Below, piece by piece: positions 51,014 to 59,630 of a stretch of DNA of 64,000 bases. The notes beneath the pieces are model-generated. The model did not search any database. It was not told where the DNA came from and saw only the letters and a program-made list of their open reading frames with translations. This DNA comes from Kribbella steppae (GTDB lineage Bacteria > Actinomycetota > Actinomycetes > Propionibacteriales > Kribbellaceae), in NCBI RefSeq assembly GCF_004342025.1, contig NZ_SLWN01000008.1:62001-126000 (forward strand), read 5' to 3'. The position numbers and the translations under genes were made by a program. Numbering within the stretch: position 1 is the stretch's first letter; the number at the start of each line of letters is the position of its first letter.

Positions 51014-51027
51014 TAACAGTGCTGTTA
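51014..51027. promoter_or_regulatory. Operator palindrome TAACAGTGCTGTTA, copy 2
   Basis: Second identical copy, which overlaps the probable -10 box TATAAC (51012-51017) of the aminopeptidase gene, so a bound repressor would block transcription directly. Confidence 0.85.
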
Positions 51028-51044
51028 GATCAGAGGAGTCGCCC

Positions 51045-52004
51045 GTGTACCCCGAGATCGAGCCTTACGACCACGGCCTGCTCGACGTCGGTGATGGCCA
51101 CCGCGTCTACTGGGAGGTCTGCGGCAACCCGGACGGCAAGCCGGCCGTGGTGATCCACGGCGGACCGGGTTCCGGGGCCGGTGCCTCGTGGCGACGGTAC
51201 TTCGACCCGTCGGCGTACAAAGTGGTGCTGGTCGACCAGCGCAACTGCGGCCGCAGTACGCCGGACGCCGCCGAACCGGACGTGGACCTGAGCACCAACA
51301 CCACCGCCCACCTGATCGCGGATTTCGAGCAACTCCGCGGCATGCTCGGTATCGAGAAGTGGCTGATTCTGGGCGCATCCCACGGCGCAACCCTCGGACT
51401 CGCGTACGCCGAGCAGCATCCGGAGGCGATCTCGGAGATCGTTCTGTTCAGCGTCACCAACACGACCCGGCGTGAGGTCGAGTGGATCACCCGGGACATG
51501 GGCCGCATCTTCCCGGAGGAATGGGCCCGCTTCCGCGACGGCGTACCGGAAGACCAGCGGGACGGGAACCTGCCGCTCGCCTACAGCCGACTCCTGCACG
51601 ACCCGGATCCGGCCGTCCGCGAGAAGGCGGCGCGGGACTGGTGCGACTGGGAGGACACCCATGTCCGGACACATCCGGGCTGGAAGCCGGACTCCAGGTA
51701 CGACGACCCGGTCTTCCGGCTGCGATTGGCCCGGCTCGTCACGCACTACTGGGGTCACGCGGCCTGGCTGGACGAAGGTGTCCTGGAACGCGAAGCGGGC
51801 AGACTGGCCGGGATCCCGGGTGTGCTGATCCACGGCCGGCTGGACATCAGCAGCCCGCCGGACATCGCCTGGCGGATGGCCCAGGTCTGGCCGGATGCGG
51901 AGTTGCATCTGGTCGAGCAGGAGGGTCACGGAGCCGGTGGAACTTCGACGACGAAGCTGATCCTGGCCGCGCTGGACCGGTTCGCACAAACCGCAAAGAT
52001 TTGA
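51045..52004 (+). CDS. pip: Prolyl aminopeptidase (alpha/beta hydrolase)
   Basis: A 319-residue serine peptidase. GGPGSGAG is the oxyanion-hole motif near the N-terminus, the nucleophile elbow is GASHG (Ser near residue 110), Asp lies in HGRLDISSP and His in EQEGHGAGG. QRNCGRSTPDA is a signature of proline iminopeptidases. It removes N-terminal proline from peptides. GTG 51045 follows GAGGAG. The two TAACAGTGCTGTTA operators upstream indicate tight repression, but no regulator gene is adjacent. Confidence 0.94.
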   Translation: MYPEIEPYDHGLLDVGDGHRVYWEVCGNPDGKPAVVIHGGPGSGAGASWRRYFDPSAYKVVLVDQRNCGRSTPDAAEPDVDLSTNTTAHLIADFEQLRGMLGIEKWLILGASHGATLGLAYAEQHPEAISEIVLFSVTNTTRREVEWITRDMGRIFPEEWARFRDGVPEDQRDGNLPLAYSRLLHDPDPAVREKAARDWCDWEDTHVRTHPGWKPDSRYDDPVFRLRLARLVTHYWGHAAWLDEGVLEREAGRLAGIPGVLIHGRLDISSPPDIAWRMAQVWPDAELHLVEQEGHGAGGTSTTKLILAALDRFAQTAKI

Positions 52005-52050
52005 TCACTGATCTTTACATCGATAAAGCGCGCCGGAACCCTAGGGTGGC

Positions 52051-52860
52051 ATGACGTTGACCCGCCCTGAGCTCGTGACCGACTACACCCTCAGTCGGTC
52101 CGCCGTCTCCCATTTCGCCGAGCACGGATTCGTCAAGCTGAGGAACGTGCTGAGCCCGGAGACCATCGCGGCGTACGAGCCCGAGATCACCGGCAAGGTG
52201 ATCGAGCTGAACACCCAGCACCTGCCGCTGGAGGAGCGCGACACCTACGGGAAGGCGTTCCTGCAGGTGATGAACCTGTGGCAGGACAGCGAGCAGGTGC
52301 TCGACTTCGTGTCGTCCCCGCGACTGGCCCGGATCGCGGCGCAACTGCTGGGCGTGCAGTCGGTGAGGCTGTACCACGACCAGGCGCTCTACAAGGAGTC
52401 CGGCGGCGGAGTCACGCCGTGGCACGCGGACCAGTACTACTGGCCGTTCGCGACCGACCGGTGTGTGACGGTGTGGGTGCCACTGCAGGAGACGCCGATG
52501 GAGATGGGTCCGCTGTCGTTCGCCGCGGGCAGTCACGTCTTCGAGCACGGCCGGGACCTGCCGATCAGCGACGAGTCGGAGCAGGTCCTGCAGCAGGCGC
52601 TGGCCGAGCAGGACTTCACCGAGGTCTCCGAGCCGTACGAACTCGGCGAGGTCAGCTACCACCTCGGCTGGACGTTCCACCACGCGCCGCCGAACCAGAC
52701 CGACGTACCGCGCCGGGTGATGACGATCATCTACGTCGACGCCGCGATGGAGATCTCCGCGCCGGTCAACAAGTTCCAGGAGGCCGACCTCGCCGCCTGG
52801 ATGCCCGGCAACCAGCCCGGCGACCAGATCTCCTCGCCGATGAATCCCGTCCTGTACTGA
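52051..52860 (+). CDS. Phytanoyl-CoA dioxygenase (PhyH) family protein
   Basis: A 269-residue Fe(II)/2-oxoglutarate dioxygenase. TPWHADQYYWP supplies the H-x-D pair, TFHHAPPNQT the distal His, and RRVMTIIYVD the Arg that binds 2-oxoglutarate. The substrate is unknown; similar proteins hydroxylate lipids or natural-product intermediates. The ATG lies only 3 nt after TAGGGT, a probable -10 box, so it is close to leaderless. Confidence 0.92.
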   Translation: MTLTRPELVTDYTLSRSAVSHFAEHGFVKLRNVLSPETIAAYEPEITGKVIELNTQHLPLEERDTYGKAFLQVMNLWQDSEQVLDFVSSPRLARIAAQLLGVQSVRLYHDQALYKESGGGVTPWHADQYYWPFATDRCVTVWVPLQETPMEMGPLSFAAGSHVFEHGRDLPISDESEQVLQQALAEQDFTEVSEPYELGEVSYHLGWTFHHAPPNQTDVPRRVMTIIYVDAAMEISAPVNKFQEADLAAWMPGNQPGDQISSPMNPVLY

Positions 52861-53445
52861 TCAGAGCGTCCGCTTCTGCGGGTAGATCGTCTCGCCGCGA
52901 GCGAGTTGCTCGACGGTCTGCGCGATCCGCCGCGCCCTGGTCTCCGCTCGTTTCGGCGACGTCACCCGGTACACGACCGCGAACCGGTTCGCGCTGGTCA
53001 GGATGTCGAACATCGCCTGCGCCCGCGGTGCGGCGGCGAGTGCCTCGGCCAGGTCGGTGGGGACCTCGAGCTCACTGGAGCCGCCGTACGCCGTCTCCCA
53101 CCGGCCGTCCGCCTTGGCCCGTTCGACCTGTTCGCGGCCGGCGGCCACCATGCGGCCCTCGCTCTCCATCCGCGCGACGATTCCGACGTTCCGTTTCGAC
53201 CACAGACTGCGGGCGCGCCGCGGCGTGAAGCGCTGCACGAAGGTGCGGTCGTCGCGCCCCTTCCGCTGACCGTCGATCCAGCCGTGACACAGCGCTTCTT
53301 CGAGGGCCTGGTCGTAGGTGAGACTCGTCGGCGTCGTCACGGCCTTCTTGGCGAGCACCAGCCAGATCCCGTCGTTGGCCTGGTGATGCTCGCTGAGCCA
53401 CGTGTGCCAGGCGTGGGCGTCGGCCACGATGACCTCGGCGCTCAT
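52861..53445 (-). CDS. YdeI/OmpD-associated family protein
   Basis: A 194-residue protein with the YdeI signatures DGIWLVLAKK, EALCHGWIDGQRKGRDD, FTPRRARSLWSKRN and a C-terminal helical pair. The function is unproven. ATG 53445 overlaps the WYL regulator stop (ATGA), so both are in one operon with the regulator first. Confidence 0.9.
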   Translation of the reverse strand: MSAEVIVADAHAWHTWLSEHHQANDGIWLVLAKKAVTTPTSLTYDQALEEALCHGWIDGQRKGRDDRTFVQRFTPRRARSLWSKRNVGIVARMESEGRMVAAGREQVERAKADGRWETAYGGSSELEVPTDLAEALAAAPRAQAMFDILTSANRFAVVYRVTSPKRAETRARRIAQTVEQLARGETIYPQKRTL

Positions 53446-54410
53446 GAGGCGGCCGCGGTGTAGCGCTCGGCGAGGTGGGCCGCGGCGTCTTTCAGTTCCT
53501 GGGGGCCGACGAACTCGAGGTCGCACTCGAACATGCCGAACGTCGCGGCCAGGCCGGTCCAGGACCAGCCGGAGAGGATGAGGCGGCAACTGTCCGCAGT
53601 GACCTCTTCCACGATGGCGTCGCGGCCGGCCCACTGGGCGATGTCGGAGGCCTTCGCCTGCAGGATCGCCTCGCCCTGGCACGGCCACTGACTCTGGCGA
53701 CTGAACTGCTTGGAGATGTACGACGCGACGTCGGGCGCGGGCAGTTCGCGCGGTGTGAACCGCGGACCGGTCGGCGTCTTCGGCGTCATCCGGTCCACCC
53801 GGAACGTGCGCCAGTCCTTCCGGTCGAGATCCCAGCCGACCAGGTACCACCGGCCGCCCCAGGTCACCAGGTGATGCGGCTCGACCTTCCGCGGCGGCAG
53901 CCACTCCTCCTCCGACGCCCGCGGTGACGCGTAGTCGAACCGCAGTACCTCGCGTGCCCGGACCGCCATCCCGATCGCGATCAGCTGGTCCGAGTCCACG
54001 GTCGTACGACGCCTGTCGGCGTACCGGTCGACCGTCGTCACCTGGAGTGCGTCGACCCGCTGCCGCAGCCGGGCCGGCATCACCTGGCGGACCGTGGCGA
54101 GCGCGCGCAGCGCACCCTCCTCGATCCCGGTGACCGTGGTGGTCGCGGTCTGCAGGGCGACCGCGACCGCGATGGCCTGGTCGTCGTCGAACAGCAGCGG
54201 GGGCAGGTCCGCGCCCGCGTCGAGGCGGTAGCCGCCGTCCGGTCCCTTGGTCGCGCGCACGGGGTAGCCGAGGTCGCGCAACCGGTCGACGTCGCGGCGG
54301 ACGGTGCGCGGGCTGACCTCGAGTCGATCGGCCAGCAGCGCGCCCGGCCAGTCGCGGCGGGCCTGGAGCAGGGACAGCAGCGAGAGAAGTCGAGCCGAGG
54401 TTTCGGACAT
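53442..54410 (-). CDS. WYL-domain transcriptional regulator (YafY type)
   Basis: A 322-residue protein: N-terminal winged helix (LLSLLQARRDWPGALLADRL, SPRTVRRDVDRLRDLGYPV), WYL domain with the canonical YLVGWDLDRKDWRTFRVDRM, and a C-terminal WCX extension. WYL proteins often bind nucleic acid or nucleotides. It diverges from the Drr-type exporter across 88 bp and leads an operon with a YdeI-type gene. Control of the exporter is possible but not shown. Confidence 0.93.
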   Translation of the reverse strand: MSETSARLLSLLSLLQARRDWPGALLADRLEVSPRTVRRDVDRLRDLGYPVRATKGPDGGYRLDAGADLPPLLFDDDQAIAVAVALQTATTTVTGIEEGALRALATVRQVMPARLRQRVDALQVTTVDRYADRRRTTVDSDQLIAIGMAVRAREVLRFDYASPRASEEEWLPPRKVEPHHLVTWGGRWYLVGWDLDRKDWRTFRVDRMTPKTPTGPRFTPRELPAPDVASYISKQFSRQSQWPCQGEAILQAKASDIAQWAGRDAIVEEVTADSCRLILSGWSWTGLAATFGMFECDLEFVGPQELKDAAAHLAERYTAAAS

Positions 54411-54498
54411 GAGTTCAGATTGCCACGAGTAACGGCCAGAACCTGTCCTCTTCTGCTGGAAATGTCTGAGGCATCAAGCCAACACCGAAGGAGACATC

Positions 54499-55470
54499 GT
54501 GATCAGCACCCGAGAGCTCACCAGGGACTTCGTGGTAAGCCGCACCGAGACCGTGCACGCCGTCCGCGGCATCAGCCTCGACGTCGAACCCGGCGAGCTG
54601 GTCGCCGTCCTCGGCCCGAACGGCGCCGGCAAGACCACCACACTGCGGATGCTCACCACGCTCATCGCGCCCACGTCGGGGACGGCGACGGTCGCCGGGT
54701 ACGACGTGACCGCACACCCCAGCCAGGTACGGCGCCGGATCGGGTACGTCGGCCAGGGCAACGGCGCGGGCCACAACCAGCGGGCCGGTGACGAACTGGT
54801 CGGCCAGGGCGTCATCTACGGACTCGACCGGCACGCGGCGAAGCGTCGTACCGGCGAACTGATGGAAGCGCTCGAACTGACCGAGCTCGCCGGCCGGAAG
54901 GTGTCCGAGTTGTCCGGCGGTCAGCGTCGCCGGCTCGATGTCGCGATGGGACTCGTGCACGCGCCGAACCTGCTGTTCCTGGACGAACCGTCGACCGGGC
55001 TCGACCCGCAGAACCGGGCGAACCTGTGGGACCACATCCTGCGGATGCGCGAGCAGTACGCGATGACGATCGTGCTGACCACGCACTACCTGGACGAGGC
55101 CGACTCGATGGCCGAGCGGGTGGTTGTGGTGGACCACGGCCAGGTGATCGCGGACGACACCGCCGACGCGCTGAAAACCAAGCTGGCCGGCGATCGGCTC
55201 GCGATGACGGTTGCTCCGAGCAACCTGCCGAAACTCGCCGAGCTGGCCGAGAAGTTGCCTGGGGCCCGCGAGGTGGTTGCCGTCGGCGACGAGCTCAGCG
55301 TCCGGGTCGCGGACGGACCGGCGGCCCTTCCCGCCTTGATCACGGCGGCGCAGCAGTACGGCGTACCGGTCGCGGCGGCGCAGGTCCATCGCCCGACCCT
55401 CGACGACGTGTTCCTCAACCTCACCGGCCGCAGCCTCCGCGAATCCGAGACCAATGGAAAGGCAGCCTGA
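54499..55470 (+). CDS. ABC transporter ATP-binding protein, daunorubicin-resistance (DrrA) type
   Basis: A 323-residue ATPase: Walker A GPNGAGKTTTLRML, signature LSGGQRRRLDVAM, Walker B LLFLDEPSTGLD, switch His in LTTHYLDEADSM, and the DrrA C-terminal extension with LDDVFLNLTGR. It energises export of a drug-like compound by the partner permease. GTG 54499 follows GAAGGAGAC. Its stop originally overlapped the permease start (TGATGAC); an insertion now separates them. Confidence 0.94.
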   Translation: MISTRELTRDFVVSRTETVHAVRGISLDVEPGELVAVLGPNGAGKTTTLRMLTTLIAPTSGTATVAGYDVTAHPSQVRRRIGYVGQGNGAGHNQRAGDELVGQGVIYGLDRHAAKRRTGELMEALELTELAGRKVSELSGGQRRRLDVAMGLVHAPNLLFLDEPSTGLDPQNRANLWDHILRMREQYAMTIVLTTHYLDEADSMAERVVVVDHGQVIADDTADALKTKLAGDRLAMTVAPSNLPKLAELAEKLPGAREVVAVGDELSVRVADGPAALPALITAAQQYGVPVAAAQVHRPTLDDVFLNLTGRSLRESETNGKAA

Positions 55471-56402
55471 TGACTCTGCCTTTGGCCGGGCCTCCGGCGC
55501 CGGCGCGGTCATGGGGCCTTGGCTCCCGGCCTTCCCTCGTCACTCCAGTCGCTTCGCTCTCCACTCCTCAGTCCAGGCCGGGAGGCCCCATGACCACCAT
55601 CACCGTGTCCAAGACATCGACCATGCTCTCCGCACAACCCCGGCGGAGTCTGGTGCGCGACATCCGGATCGTGATGACCCGGGAACTGAAGCCGGTGCTG
55701 CGGGATCCGTTCTCGCTGCTGTTCGGGATGATCCAGCCGCTGGTGTTCCTCGCTCTGTTCGGGCCGTTGCTGGCCGGGTCGATGGGCGGCACGTTCGGCG
55801 ACGGCGTCTGGCAGTGGTTCGTGCCGTCGATCCTGGTGATGACGACGCTGTTCGGTACGTCGACCACCGGCGCGAACCTGCTGTTCGAGTTCCAGACCGG
55901 TGCGCACGAGCGGATGCTGGTGACGCCGCTGTCGCGGTCGTCGCTGCTGGTCGGCCGGGCGCTGAAGGAGATGGTGCCGCTGTTCGGGCAGGCGGTCGTC
56001 GTGATCACGGTGATGACGCCGTTCACGTTCGACCTGCATCTCGGCGGCGCGCTGGTCGGAATGGCCCTGCTGGCGGTGTTCGGGATCGGACTCGGTGCGT
56101 TCAGCTACGCGCTGGCGATCGCGGTCCGCAAACAGGACTGGATGTTCTGGATGGTGCAGCAGACCTTCCTGTTCCCGCTGATGATCCTGTCCGGGATGCT
56201 CCTCCCCTTGGAGACCGGCCCGGGCTGGATGAAGGTTGCGGCGAAGTTCAACCCGCTGTCGTACGTCGTCGACGCCGAACGGACCCTGTTCTCCGGTGAC
56301 GTGTTCTCCAGCGCGGCGCTGTGGGGCTGGGTCGCCGCGATCGTGACCGCGGCCCTCGGCCTGACCGTCGGCATCAGGATGATGCTGCGCTCGGCGAACT
56401 GA
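55470..56402 (+). CDS. ABC-2 permease of the DrrB type
   Basis: A six-helix ABC-2 permease. The conserved core begins at ATG 55590 (MTTITVSKTSTMLSAQPRRS) behind GGGAGG and has 270 residues, with FQTGAHERMLVTPLSRSSLL (loop) and PLMILSGMLLPLE. An in-frame ATG at 55470 overlapping the ATPase stop adds 40 residues encoded by a 120-bp insertion, so either start can work. With the ATPase it forms an exporter of unknown substrate. Confidence 0.9.
   Translation: MTLPLAGPPAPARSWGLGSRPSLVTPVASLSTPQSRPGGPMTTITVSKTSTMLSAQPRRSLVRDIRIVMTRELKPVLRDPFSLLFGMIQPLVFLALFGPLLAGSMGGTFGDGVWQWFVPSILVMTTLFGTSTTGANLLFEFQTGAHERMLVTPLSRSSLLVGRALKEMVPLFGQAVVVITVMTPFTFDLHLGGALVGMALLAVFGIGLGAFSYALAIAVRKQDWMFWMVQQTFLFPLMILSGMLLPLETGPGWMKVAAKFNPLSYVVDAERTLFSGDVFSSAALWGWVAAIVTAALGLTVGIRMMLRSAN
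55475..55589. mobile_element. 115-bp mini-insertion with 5-bp target duplication in the Drr operon
   Basis: ATGAC occurs on both sides (55470-55474 and 55590-55594), and restoring one copy rejoins TGATGACCACC, the overlapping stop and start expected for the operon. Internally GGGGCC...TCCCGGCC (55513-55531) is inverted against GGCCGGGAGGCCCC (55576-55589). The sequence has no protein-like character although the unit (120 bp) keeps the reading frame. It resembles a MITE-like repeat. Confidence 0.7.
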
Positions 56403-56495
56403 CCCAATTGGGCCATTGGCTCTGCTGAGCCGCGCAAAGTGAACCAGATCACCTACGGTGTCGGACAGATCACCCACCGCCCACTAGGAGATCTG

Positions 56496-57662
56496 ATGAA
56501 GCCCCGCCCTGCGCTTCTGTCCATGCTCGGTTCCCTGGCTGTCGCCGCGCTCGCCGCCACGAGCGCGGCGGCCGCCGTACCTCCGTCCGTTGACGGACCG
56601 CGAACCGTGGCCGCGCCCCTTGCGACCGACACCGACGGCGACACGTTGCCCGACACCTGGGAGACGAACGGGTACGACGCCAACGGCGACGGCACCATCG
56701 ACGTCAACCTGCCCGCGATGGGCGCGTCGCCGACCAAGAAGGATCTGTTCGTCGAGATGGACTACATGTCCGGCCGGCTGACCAGCACCGCCGGGCTGGA
56801 CCGGATCGTCCAGGTCTTCGCCAGCGCACCCGTCAGCAACCCCGACGGCACCACCGGGATCAAGATCCACCTCGACGCCGGCGCGGCCGCCGGATCGGCG
56901 TACAACCTCGGCGGCGGCAACCAGGTGACGTACGACAACAACCTGCAGCCGTCCGCTTCGCAGACCACGGCGATCAAGAACGCGAACTTCGCCAGTGTCC
57001 GCAAGGCTGTCTTCCACTACATGCTCTGGGCCGACAGCTACGACGGCGGCTGCAGCAGCGGTCAGGCCTTCGCGATCCCGAACGACACCTTCATCGTCAC
57101 GGTCGGCCCCAAGTGCGGCTGGGCCGGCACTGACGACCAGGAGGTCGGCACCTTCATCCACGAACTCGGGCACAACCTGGGCCTGCGGCACGGTGGCACC
57201 GACCACGGGAACTACAAGCCCAACTACCTGAGCGTGATGAACTACTTCTTCCAGCTCGGCGGTGTGCTGAAGTCCAACGGCACCCTGTACTGGGGCTACT
57301 CGAACATCGCGCCGGCGGCCCTGAACGAGACCAGCCTGAAGGAGTCGGTCGGTCTCGGCGGCTCGGCCTCGGCGTACAAGACCAAGTGGAAGTGCCCGAA
57401 CGGCACCACCCGGACGACAGCCGGTGCGGCCAGCTCGCCGATCGACTGGAACTGCGACGGTGACGCCACCGACACGACCGCGGCGGACATCAACGACGAC
57501 AACACCAACACGACGCTGACCGCGCAGAACAACTGGGCGAGCATCGTCTTCGGCGGCGGCGCCGTCGGCCAAGGCAGCAACGTTCGGGCCAAGACCGCAG
57601 GCTCCGAGCTCCAGGAGATGACGCACTCCGAGTACGTCAAGTTGCAGCACAGCCACCGCTGA
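56496..57662 (+). CDS. Secreted zinc metalloprotease, metzincin-like
   Basis: A 388-residue protein with a signal peptide (residues 1-27, cleavage near AAAAVPP). A DTDGDTLPDTWETNGYDANG segment (44-63) is a calcium-binding thrombospondin-3-like repeat. The catalytic site is FIHELGHNLGLRHGG (H222, E223, H226, H232) and the Met-turn YLSVMNY (M248), a metzincin. Further Cys pairs suggest disulfides. It should act on extracellular proteins. ATG 56496 follows TAGGAG. A terminator hairpin follows. Confidence 0.92.
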   Translation: MKPRPALLSMLGSLAVAALAATSAAAAVPPSVDGPRTVAAPLATDTDGDTLPDTWETNGYDANGDGTIDVNLPAMGASPTKKDLFVEMDYMSGRLTSTAGLDRIVQVFASAPVSNPDGTTGIKIHLDAGAAAGSAYNLGGGNQVTYDNNLQPSASQTTAIKNANFASVRKAVFHYMLWADSYDGGCSSGQAFAIPNDTFIVTVGPKCGWAGTDDQEVGTFIHELGHNLGLRHGGTDHGNYKPNYLSVMNYFFQLGGVLKSNGTLYWGYSNIAPAALNETSLKESVGLGGSASAYKTKWKCPNGTTRTTAGAASSPIDWNCDGDATDTTAADINDDNTNTTLTAQNNWASIVFGGGAVGQGSNVRAKTAGSELQEMTHSEYVKLQHSHR

Positions 57663-57671
57663 TCGCCTGCA

Positions 57672-57705
57672 AGGCCCCCGCACCTTTAGGTGGGTGCGGG
57701 GGCCT
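57672..57705 (+). terminator. Hairpin terminator after the metalloprotease gene
   Basis: AGGCCCCCGCACC (57672-57684) pairs with GGTGCGGGGGCCT (57693-57705), a 13-bp stem with an 8-nt loop, followed by a short T-rich stretch. It lies 10 bp after the stop, before the convergent NmrA gene. Confidence 0.88.
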
Positions 57706-57716
57706 CTGCGTTTCTA

Positions 57717-58565
57717 CTACTCGGCAGACCACAGGCCTGTCGCGGCGGTATCGCGGGCCCAGTCGGTGAAGTCGCGCGGCGGGCGGCCGAGGACCTGCTG
57801 GACTCCGTCGGAGACGTACTCCGATCGGTGGTTGCGGATCACCGCGAACAGGTCGCGAACGGCTTCGGCGTCCTCGAGCTCGAGGCCCTGGTCGACCAGT
57901 TCGGTGACGTGCGCCTGCGGCTCGAGGTCGACGTAACCGATCGGCCGTCCCGTGGCGACCGACAGCTCGGCGGCCACCTCGGTCATGTTCAGGTAGCGCG
58001 GTCCGGAGATCGTGTACGTCGCGCCGGTGTGGGCCTCGTCGAGCAGTACGGCGGTCATCACGTCACCGACGTCGTTCGTGTCGATCCAGGCCTCACCACC
58101 GTCGCCGGCCGAAAGCCGGATCTCACCGGCGAGCACGTGGTAGCGCAGGAAGTCCTCGCTGAAGCCCTGCGCGAACCAGGACGGCTGAATGATCGTCCAG
58201 TCGGCGCCGCTGGCCTTCACCGCATCCTCGAGCTCGAGCCCACCGTCGTACACGGCGAAGTCGCGACCCGGGCTGCCGACCCCGCGGCCGGACAGCAGCA
58301 CGACCCGGCGGAGACCTTCGGAGGCGGCCTGCTTGATGAACCGGCACGCCTGGGCCAGCCCGGTCGGGCCCACGGGCGGTGCCAGGTACGCCGTCTCGGC
58401 GCCGGCGATCGTGGGTGACCAGGTGCTGTCGTCGTACCAGTCGAAGCGCTGTGCACTCGACCGCGAGGCCAGCCGGTACGGCACCCCACGGGCCTCGAGT
58501 TGCTCGACGACGCGGCGGCCGGTCTTGCCTTTACCACTCAGGATCAGAATCGGTGTCGTTGTCAT
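57717..58565 (-). CDS. NmrA/NAD(P)-binding family protein
   Basis: A 282-residue atypical SDR: LSGKGKTGRRVVEQLEARG (Rossmann loop G-x-G-x-x-G variant, residues 10-28), ASRSS, IIQPSWFAQGFSED and DTNDVGDVMTAVLLD. Members sense redox cofactors or reduce quinones. ATG 58565 opens the gene, divergent from an AraC regulator across 92 bp; the two probably form a regulated pair. Confidence 0.9.
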   Translation of the reverse strand: MTTTPILILSGKGKTGRRVVEQLEARGVPYRLASRSSAQRFDWYDDSTWSPTIAGAETAYLAPPVGPTGLAQACRFIKQAASEGLRRVVLLSGRGVGSPGRDFAVYDGGLELEDAVKASGADWTIIQPSWFAQGFSEDFLRYHVLAGEIRLSAGDGGEAWIDTNDVGDVMTAVLLDEAHTGATYTISGPRYLNMTEVAAELSVATGRPIGYVDLEPQAHVTELVDQGLELEDAEAVRDLFAVIRNHRSEYVSDGVQQVLGRPPRDFTDWARDTAATGLWSAE

Positions 58566-58657
58566 GGCTTCAGTTCATCGCGGTTCGGTGAGACAAACCA
58601 TGGTTGTTCAGCGCAATTCGATGTTCGAAGCGCTCAACCTAACGTACTGTGGGCTGC

Positions 58658-59599
58658 ATGGATGTCCTCGACGATCTACTGGCCGGCACCCGCGCACGGG
58701 GCGGCGTGTTCAACCTGACGATCATGGATCCGCCCTGGGCACTCGACATCCGCGACGAGGCCGCGCTCTCCCTCGCCACCCTGGTCCGCGGCTCGGCCTG
58801 GGTACGACGGGACGGCACCGAGCCGGCGCGGATGGAGCAGGGCGACGTCGCGGTGTTCACCGGCCCGGCGCCGTACATCGTGGGTGACGCACTGGCAACC
58901 GCGCCCCAACTCCGCATCCATCCGGGCGGGGTATGTGAACCGTTGCCTGGGGCACCGACCGACTACAGTGCCCGGCTCGGCGTCCGCACGTACGGCGGTC
59001 GCGTCGAGGGCGAGGCGATGGTTGTCAGTGGCACCTATCAGCTGGCCGGCGATGTGAGTCGGCGACTGCTCGCGGCCCTTCCCTCGGTGCTCGTCGTACC
59101 GGCCGCCGACGTCGCCGGTTCTGTGATGGACATCGTGCTCAGCGAGATCCAGCGCGACGAACCCGGTCAGCAGAGTGTGCTGGATCGATGGCTGGACCTG
59201 GCACTCATCACTACGCTGCGGGCGTGGTTCGCCCGGCCGGAGTCGCACGCACCGGGCTGGTATCAGGCGCAGAGCGATCCCGTCGCCGGGCTGGCCTTGC
59301 GACTGATCCACGAGAACCCGGCCCACCCGTGGAGCGTCACCGAACTGGCCGCCCGCGTCGGCGTCTCCCGCGCCAGCCTGGCCCGCCGCTTCACCGCCCT
59401 CGTCGGCGAAGCCCCGATGACCTACCTGACCGGCTGGCGCATCGCCCTGGCCGCCGACCTCCTCCGAGGCACTCGCGACACCGTAGAAACCATCGCCCGC
59501 CGCGTCGGCTACGCCAACGCCTTCGCCCTCAGCGTCGCCTTCAAACGAGTCCGCGGCACCACCCCGACCGCCCACCGCCGAGCAACCGCCGCCGCCTAA
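58658..59599 (+). CDS. AraC-family transcriptional regulator
   Basis: About 313 residues: a cupin-like N-terminal sensor (DVAVFTGPAPYIVGD) of the cupin_6 group and a C-terminal AraC DNA-binding domain (WSVTELAARVGVSRASLARRF, VETIARRVGYANAFALSVAF). ATG 58658 is 7 nt after TACTGT with no ribosome binding site, so it is probably leaderless. It is expected to activate the divergent NmrA-like gene in response to a small molecule. Confidence 0.92.
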   Translation: MDVLDDLLAGTRARGGVFNLTIMDPPWALDIRDEAALSLATLVRGSAWVRRDGTEPARMEQGDVAVFTGPAPYIVGDALATAPQLRIHPGGVCEPLPGAPTDYSARLGVRTYGGRVEGEAMVVSGTYQLAGDVSRRLLAALPSVLVVPAADVAGSVMDIVLSEIQRDEPGQQSVLDRWLDLALITTLRAWFARPESHAPGWYQAQSDPVAGLALRLIHENPAHPWSVTELAARVGVSRASLARRFTALVGEAPMTYLTGWRIALAADLLRGTRDTVETIARRVGYANAFALSVAFKRVRGTTPTAHRRATAAA

Positions 59600-59630
59600 C
59601 CCTCCGCCATGACTTTCTCAGGATCGGGAC

